Of a stretch of DNA of 20,313 nt, positions 16,065-20,313 are shown in pieces. Positions within the stretch are counted from its first letter, which is position 1; each line of letters opens with the position of its first letter. The stretch lies in the NCBI GenBank assembly GCA_934504065.1, contig CAKSVQ010000028.1, positions 1 to 20,313 on the forward strand, given 5' to 3'. Both the position numbers and the translations under genes were made by a program. The DNA comes from an uncultured Dysosmobacter sp. Its GTDB lineage: Bacteria > Bacillota > Clostridia > Oscillospirales > Oscillospiraceae. The notes beneath the pieces were generated by a model. The model did not search any database, was not told the DNA's origin, and saw nothing but the letters and a program-made list of their open reading frames with translations.

Positions 16065-16122
16065 TGGCGGAGATGGAGAGATTCGAACTCTCGCGGGTTT
16101 TTACACCCCTACCGCATTTCGA
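16065..16122 (-). pseudogene. 3' fragment of tRNA-Ser(CGA); candidate att site
   Basis: On the reverse strand the sequence runs from an anticodon loop reading CTCGAAA (anticodon CGA) through TGCGG (3' half of the anticodon stem) and a long class II variable arm. It continues with a perfect T-arm (GAGAG, TTCGAAT, CTCTC), the 3' acceptor strand CATCTCC, discriminator G and CCA. The 5' half is missing: the bases before the anticodon loop do not pair with TGCGG, and no acceptor 5' strand or D-arm is found. Truncation exactly at the anticodon loop is typical of tyrosine-recombinase integration. By the gene's direction the inserted DNA should lie at higher coordinates, where base composition drops. 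Confidence 0.85.
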
Positions 16123-16261
16123 GGGAAATAATGAGAGAAGAATGCTCTTATAGTTTCTCAAATTGTGATGCAAAATACCAAATAGAGCAGCATTTTCAGC
16201 AGATTTTATATAACATTACTCTTCACAGGAGTAAAACCTTATAGTCCGTTCGGAATCCTCC

Positions 16262-16280
16262 GGCACCATTTTGGCACCAT
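16262..16280. repeat. Direct repeat GGCACCAT, 11-bp period
   Basis: GGCACCAT occurs at 16262-16269 and 16273-16280, 140 bp inside the proposed attachment boundary. Such short direct repeats resemble integrase arm-type sites, but that is inference. Otherwise 16123-16288 holds no recognised gene. Confidence 0.4.
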
Positions 16281-16286
16281 AGGATA

Positions 16287-16322
16287 TATTACCCTCCCAA
16301 ATTCTGATTTGGGAGGGTAATA
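16287..16322. terminator. Terminator-like hairpin after the amidase gene
   Basis: A perfect 16-bp stem (16287-16302 with 16307-16322) and a TCTG loop (16303-16306), 21 bp past the amidase stop on the reverse strand. The tail in that direction is only A/T-mixed (ATATCC), so termination may be incomplete without other factors. Confidence 0.65.
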
Positions 16323-16343
16323 CTATCAATGTCTTACTACAAT

Positions 16344-17204
16344 TTACTGCAAAGACTTTCCCTCATACCATTGCAGCAGAGAATTTGCAATGCCGACTAC
16401 GATTTTGTCCTGATACACGTCTGTCTCCAACAGGGCATCCTCTTCCGGATTTGTCATGAAGCCCATTTCAATCAACACCGTTGGAATTTCAGAAAAATTG
16501 AAACCCGTCATATCGGAACGCGGCATAATACCCCTGTTTTTTGCGCCAGTTTCTTCAGATACCGCATCTATCATCAGCTGCCCCAAACGAGTGCTCTCGT
16601 CAATAATGGACGGTGTTCCAAGAAGATCTCCGGTGGGTGTCAGAACAGATACACCGTGAGCGGAACTGCTGGTAGAACCGTCTGCGTGAATCCGGACGCA
16701 CACATCTGCGCCTGCCTCATTAGGGATTCGGCAACGCTCTTGACCTGTAATCGTAATTTCGGACACTTCACGGGTCATGATGACCTCTGCGCCCAATTCT
16801 TCCAAGTAGTCCCGCAGCTTTAACCCTACAGTCAAATTCAGCTGCTCTTCTGTCATGTTTTTTCCTGTAGTGCCTGCTGTATACAAAGGCTTTGTCTCCG
16901 TAGACAGCGGGGACACCAGATCTGTGTATCCTTTGCCTGTCAACGAAGTTACACAGTGCCCAGGGTCAATGCAGATCAGCCGTCCTTCCAATGGTAGGGG
17001 TTCCGCAGCTTCCGGCTCCAGCTCTGCGGGCGGTTCTGGTTCCGACTCTGAATCCGGTGCAGAAAGCGGCTCGGATTCTGTAGGCTCCGCAACTTCTGTA
17101 ACGGATGATTCGTTTACGTTCTCTTGTTTGCTCTCTGTTTTTGAAGATGCACAGCCTGTACAAAATAACAGCAGTGCCAGCAAAACACTTATTCCTTTGC
17201 GCAT
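16344..17204 (-). CDS. Lipoprotein N-acetylmuramoyl-L-alanine amidase (Amidase_3)
   Basis: A zinc amidase cutting the bond between muramic acid and the stem peptide of cell-wall murein. The signal peptide (KG, then VLLALLLF) ends in CTGC with lipidated C18; the -3 residue is Cys, unusual for a lipobox. An acidic Glu/Ser/Pro linker (about 20-72) leads to the catalytic domain (75-283). Zinc ligands are H83 (DPGH), E119 and H173 (RIHADGS), and catalytic E246 is in IEMGFMTN. It is 286 aa from ATG 17204, which overlaps the previous stop by one base (TAATG), implying coupled translation; a GTG 9 bases upstream is the longer alternative. Last gene of the leftward cluster. Confidence 0.92.
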   Translation of the reverse strand: MRKGISVLLALLLFCTGCASSKTESKQENVNESSVTEVAEPTESEPLSAPDSESEPEPPAELEPEAAEPLPLEGRLICIDPGHCVTSLTGKGYTDLVSPLSTETKPLYTAGTTGKNMTEEQLNLTVGLKLRDYLEELGAEVIMTREVSEITITGQERCRIPNEAGADVCVRIHADGSTSSSAHGVSVLTPTGDLLGTPSIIDESTRLGQLMIDAVSEETGAKNRGIMPRSDMTGFNFSEIPTVLIEMGFMTNPEEDALLETDVYQDKIVVGIANSLLQWYEGKSLQ

Positions 17205-18850
17205 TACTTCCACCCCATATCCCGCTCATACTGTTGAATGGTTTCAAGATTTGCCCGTTCGCAGTCGCTCAGATTGCTGATTCCAAAGGTATCCGCATTC
17301 ACACTGGGGTTTTCGTAGTACCAGCTTTGCTGCATGAAATAGCTACGGATATCCGCATTTTTAAAGCTGTATCCATACCGGGCGTAGATTTCATTTCTGG
17401 CAAGTGACACCTGCTCCTTTGACATCCCGTAGAGATCAGACTCCGTGATATATTGCGTATCTGTGGGCAGGATATAGGAATCACTATAGCTGTCATCCCA
17501 ATAAGAATACGAGTTATCTACATAGCCGTCCTTTGTAAATGGCATATCCGTGTCGCCATCAACATAGATCGTATCCGAACTATATGGGGATTGGATAGCG
17601 GGAATATAAGTCAAAGAGTGATAACCGGGTTCATAATCTGTTTGGTAATCATCCACATAAAAATTGATTGTATTCCCATCTATTGTTGTATCATTATTAA
17701 TATATACATCGCTAAAGATACGAAGGCCACGCCACTCCAACGACACATTTATACCATCAGTAGCTTGTAATATCTCTAATGAATAGAAGAAATTTGTCCA
17801 AGTTCCATCCGGATTATCAAAAGAAGCATCATAGCTGTAGTCACCGACAAAGTTCGCAAGTGAATTCGTATTGTTTTTTGCTTGGCTTTCCGTTTTTCCA
17901 GTATGTACTCCTGCTGGTTCTGTTATATTAGAGGTAGCAGTGTCTTTTTCCTGTTTTGCTAGAAACGGAATAATCTCCCAAGTTCCGCCCATCATTGCAA
18001 GTATGACCCCTACGAAAAGAGGCAGCAAAAGCGCTCCAAACTTAAACGTCCAGAATGCGTATATAATTACCATATAGCCAACAAACAGTGTTAAAGACTG
18101 ATCTAGTGAAGGCACGAACCCTGTTCCCTGATGGAGCAGCGAAAAGAAATACAGAGCAGCCAAAGAAAAGGTAATTATACTAATAATGCCAACAATTTTT
18201 ATTGCTCTAGCATGTCGCTCACCAATGCAACTGTTCAGGTAACTTAGTCCCGCTTCCATTTCAGCTTCCTCTGATGACGTATCCGCATCAGAGAAGAAAG
18301 CGCGTAATTTTACACTGGATTTTAATCCGGCTGCTTTGCTCATTCTGGATGCAGTTAACAGATATACTATGCTAAATACCATTGAACAAAGGCATACTCC
18401 AATTATTTTTTGAAGTAATCCGATTTCACTGAAAATGCACCCAATTATCAGAGCAAAAGATATGTATACACCGAATAATAATAATTTCCACCAGAAGTAT
18501 ACAGATTTTTCCCGTTTTAATAAAACTTTGTATTCCGGATTTGCCTCGCGGCCCTGTTGCTCATATATTTTTATCTGATGATAAATGTTTGATTGTGGTA
18601 AAATTTCTCCAGTCTCACCTATTTCTGCTTCACCTGCATTACAAGTATTCTCAGCAATAACATCAGATGTGGATGAATGTGAACTAGTCGGTTCTTTGCA
18701 TTCTGCTCCGCAAAATGGGCAAAATACAGAGCCCGGCCAAAGTTTCTTTCCGCAGTTCGGACAACAGCACTCACAATTCACTTTTTCTCCGCAAGCACTG
18801 CAAAATTGAGCATTATCCGATAGTTTTGCACCACATTTTTTACAAACCAT
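17204..18850 (-). CDS. Membrane protein with two zinc ribbons and C-terminal YARHG domain
   Basis: A 548-aa protein of unknown function. The N-terminus has two zinc ribbons (C3, C6, C17, C20; C30, C33, C44, C47). A soluble linker is followed by hydrophobic segments at about 119-140, 146-167, 217-238, 252-270 and 271-290. After about residue 330 comes an outside-type domain rich in Tyr/Asp/Asn, then a YARHG domain (about 470-545) with the core reading YARYG (His replaced by Tyr). YARHG domains are extracellular and often linked with wall or peptidase proteins. ATG 18850 was chosen because AGGAGGG (18865-18859) is 8 bases upstream. It is coupled to the amidase gene. Low GC compared with the arginine operon. 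Confidence 0.85.
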   Translation of the reverse strand: MVCKKCGAKLSDNAQFCSACGEKVNCECCCPNCGKKLWPGSVFCPFCGAECKEPTSSHSSTSDVIAENTCNAGEAEIGETGEILPQSNIYHQIKIYEQQGREANPEYKVLLKREKSVYFWWKLLLFGVYISFALIIGCIFSEIGLLQKIIGVCLCSMVFSIVYLLTASRMSKAAGLKSSVKLRAFFSDADTSSEEAEMEAGLSYLNSCIGERHARAIKIVGIISIITFSLAALYFFSLLHQGTGFVPSLDQSLTLFVGYMVIIYAFWTFKFGALLLPLFVGVILAMMGGTWEIIPFLAKQEKDTATSNITEPAGVHTGKTESQAKNNTNSLANFVGDYSYDASFDNPDGTWTNFFYSLEILQATDGINVSLEWRGLRIFSDVYINNDTTIDGNTINFYVDDYQTDYEPGYHSLTYIPAIQSPYSSDTIYVDGDTDMPFTKDGYVDNSYSYWDDSYSDSYILPTDTQYITESDLYGMSKEQVSLARNEIYARYGYSFKNADIRSYFMQQSWYYENPSVNADTFGISNLSDCERANLETIQQYERDMGWK

Positions 18851-18868
18851 GCACATATCCCTCCTAGG

Positions 18869-18910
18869 AAAAATTCCGCCTAACAACATAAACTGCAAGG
18901 CGGAATTTTT
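18869..18910 (-). terminator. Terminator-like hairpin abutting the YARHG-gene ribosome site
   Basis: A perfect 13-bp stem (18869-18881 with 18898-18910) and a 16-base loop; on the reverse strand the second arm ends in TTTTT. It begins 10 bp after the stop of the small anchored-protein gene and ends 3 bases before AGGAGGG of the next gene, leaving no room for a separate promoter between them. It may act as an attenuator, a partial terminator, or an mRNA processing site. Confidence 0.75.
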
Positions 18911-18920
18911 AATCGACTGC

Positions 18921-19376
18921 TTATTTTAGAAAATAAATTGTACTCTCATCTGTTTCCCACAGCAGTGATCCGGCATCATAACGGAGAGGAATCATAACAT
19001 TATCCTCTTCACTCCCAAGTAATATTGTCACAGTGACTGTATCCCCTTGCTCACTCCAAGATATATCAGCGGTATCTTGACCAGCAGCACACGTTCCTTG
19101 TCCGCCAGCTTTAAAACGGATTGCCATTGGAATTTCTGCGTCTGGAATTTCTGCAAGGATGCCATCACTTTCGACCTTCTTTGCATACCAAGTCCCTAAT
19201 AGTGACAGCTTCCGCAGTCCAGCTGTCACAATTGTATTTTCAGAGTCTTCCTCCGCAGCCACCTGTTGTTGTGATACCTGAGAATCCATATTTCTTTGTG
19301 AGGCATCCTCCGTATGATTGCTGCCATACCACCAGAGTCCTATCACTGCAACTGCAATAATCAATAATTTTTTCAC
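18921..19376 (-). CDS. Small N-terminally anchored exported protein, unknown function
   Basis: A 151-aa protein. Residues 3-17 form a single hydrophobic segment after KK (signal anchor; no lipobox cysteine). Then comes a Gln/Glu/Ser linker to about 48, and a small beta-rich domain opening LLGTWYAKK and ending STIYFLK. The GTWY opening and size suggest a calycin/lipocalin-like barrel, but I do not recognise a family. The start is GTG at 19376; its last bases overlap the TGA of the upstream gene (GTGA), so the two are translationally coupled. A neighbouring hairpin separates it from the zinc-ribbon gene. Confidence 0.8.
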   Translation of the reverse strand: MKKLLIIAVAVIGLWWYGSNHTEDASQRNMDSQVSQQQVAAEEDSENTIVTAGLRKLSLLGTWYAKKVESDGILAEIPDAEIPMAIRFKAGGQGTCAAGQDTADISWSEQGDTVTVTILLGSEEDNVMIPLRYDAGSLLWETDESTIYFLK

Positions 19377-20313
19377 ATCGTTTCTCCTATTGTAATTTTC
19401 CGCAACATGTGCTGTATGTTATCTATAAATAGGATATTTCCTTGCGAATCCATCAAAAATTCATCTACATCCCCAAAAGGCAAACCATCCAGAATATTAA
19501 GATCGCTCCACCTCAGAAACTGCACAGACTTCATGCGATTTGTCCCAGCAGATACCAAACGATACAGGCCGTCATCTCCGGCAAAAATAATATTACCATC
19601 GTAAGTGCCGACTGCTGTAGAACTGTAAATTGCATTGTCCGCAAGGTTTATATCTTCCCATTCATAGCTGCTCAAATTTAATTTAGAAAGATTCCAGCCC
19701 CAGCGACCTCCGAAGGAGTAGATTGTGCCGTTTATATTGATATAATCCGAGTTGTCACAATCAAACATACTGCGGCCATAATTAACAGCGGTTCCATTAC
19801 GACCATTAACCGCCCAATCTCCTGCTGAATAGTTGGAGTACACTAATACACCATTTCCACAAATCATGCCATGTGTGGGAAGATAGTCATCCGATTCTCC
19901 AAAAGCAAATTCTTTTACGGGATTATCCATTTCTTCTGCGTCAAAAATTGCATGAATATAGAAAGTGGCTAGACCATCATAGGCCATATTGCTTTCAGCA
20001 TAAACATACACGGTATCTTCTGCTTGATTGTACCCGAGTTGTTTCAACTCTAAATGGTCAAAATATAATAAGTTGTCCGAGTCTGCGTTCCATTTGATTC
20101 CATCCCAGTAAAATTCTTCCGGTCCATCCAGCAAGGCTTCCACCATGTCGCCACTTTTGATTTCCTTGTAATAGTCCTGATCTCCGTTGAAAAGTTCCTG
20201 TGTTTTTCCGTCTTCAATTTTATAGAGTTTATTATGTTTGAGATAATAAATCTCCCCGCTTTGATTAAAGGTATATGCATCTGTGCCACTAGGAACGGCG
20301 GCTATCGATTCGA
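19373..20313 (-). CDS. Propeller-like exported protein, C-terminal part
   Basis: The frame is open from the stop at 19373 to the right edge of the window with no stop, so the start lies outside; the Met at 20146 is internal. The 312 or so residues visible have recurring short strands with Asp/Gly turns: GEIYYLKHNKLYKIEDGK, DTVYVYAESN, GTIYSFGGRWGWNL, GNIIFAGDDGLYRLV, GNILFIDN. This pattern is typical of beta-propeller or DUF5050-like secreted proteins. No catalytic motif is seen. Low GC and operon position link it with the anchored protein, zinc-ribbon/YARHG protein and amidase downstream. Confidence 0.8.
   Translation of the reverse strand, partial: ESIAAVPSGTDAYTFNQSGEIYYLKHNKLYKIEDGKTQELFNGDQDYYKEIKSGDMVEALLDGPEEFYWDGIKWNADSDNLLYFDHLELKQLGYNQAEDTVYVYAESNMAYDGLATFYIHAIFDAEEMDNPVKEFAFGESDDYLPTHGMICGNGVLVYSNYSAGDWAVNGRNGTAVNYGRSMFDCDNSDYININGTIYSFGGRWGWNLSKLNLSSYEWEDINLADNAIYSSTAVGTYDGNIIFAGDDGLYRLVSAGTNRMKSVQFLRWSDLNILDGLPFGDVDEFLMDSQGNILFIDNIQHMLRKITIGETM

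Noticed and set aside
16216..16289. Reverse-strand frame ending GAKMVPEDSERTIRFYSCEE as an integrase tail
   Set aside because: Position next to a tRNA fragment is suggestive, but the frame is very short, crosses a terminator hairpin, and shows no recombinase catalytic residues.
20050..20289. 79-codon reverse-strand frame at the right edge
   Set aside because: It is out of frame with the propeller-like gene, which stays open through this stretch to the window edge with a sensible peptide.

Overview
The left ~16 kb is GC-rich and reads like a chromosome of a gut-type clostridium, probably close to the Oscillospiraceae (Flavonifractor/Lawsonibacter-like). This rests on GC-rich codon use combined with Firmicutes-style Shine-Dalgarno sites, DegV, ComF and MreB, and a complete linear arginine operon. 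The genus assignment is inference.

Region 1 (1-472): the first codons of a leftward class II fumarase gene, a divergent intergenic region, and the argG promoter. A good ARG box lies across the argG -35 and spacer region.

Region 2 (473-8586): one rightward operon, argG-argH-argC-argJ-argB-argD-argF, closed by a strong intrinsic terminator. ArgJ, ArgB, ArgC and ArgD make ornithine by the acetyl-recycling route. ArgF, ArgG and ArgH carry ornithine to arginine. ArgB has the features of the arginine-inhibited type, so control is likely at both the promoter (ArgR) and the enzyme.

Region 3 (8587-13663): rightward housekeeping genes, several with their own promoter or terminator: a HAD phosphatase, ComF, a stand-alone MreB, a DegV/FakB fatty-acid-binding protein, and a DUF2156-GNAT fusion. 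A perfect 20-bp hairpin then serves as a shared terminator for convergent transcription.

Region 4 (13834-15680, leftward): a tetR-aldo/keto reductase operon with a palindromic operator inside its promoter. The reductase has a C-terminal ferredoxin-like region that appears to have lost its cluster cysteines.

Region 5 (15680-16322): a non-coding block. It holds a diverged tandem hairpin repeat with compensating stem changes, a terminator, and a 3' fragment of a class II tRNA-Ser(CGA) that begins at the anticodon loop. The fragment coincides with a sharp fall in GC content and looks like an integration (att) boundary.

Region 6 (16323-20313, AT-richer, leftward): an envelope-related gene cluster. 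In transcription order it has a propeller-like secreted protein (cut by the window edge), a small membrane-anchored protein, a membrane protein with two zinc ribbons and a YARHG domain, and a lipoprotein amidase. A terminator-like hairpin sits directly against the ribosome binding site of the third gene. I infer this is the end of an integrated element or genomic island whose far end, with the intact tRNA-Ser, lies beyond the window. No integrase is visible here.
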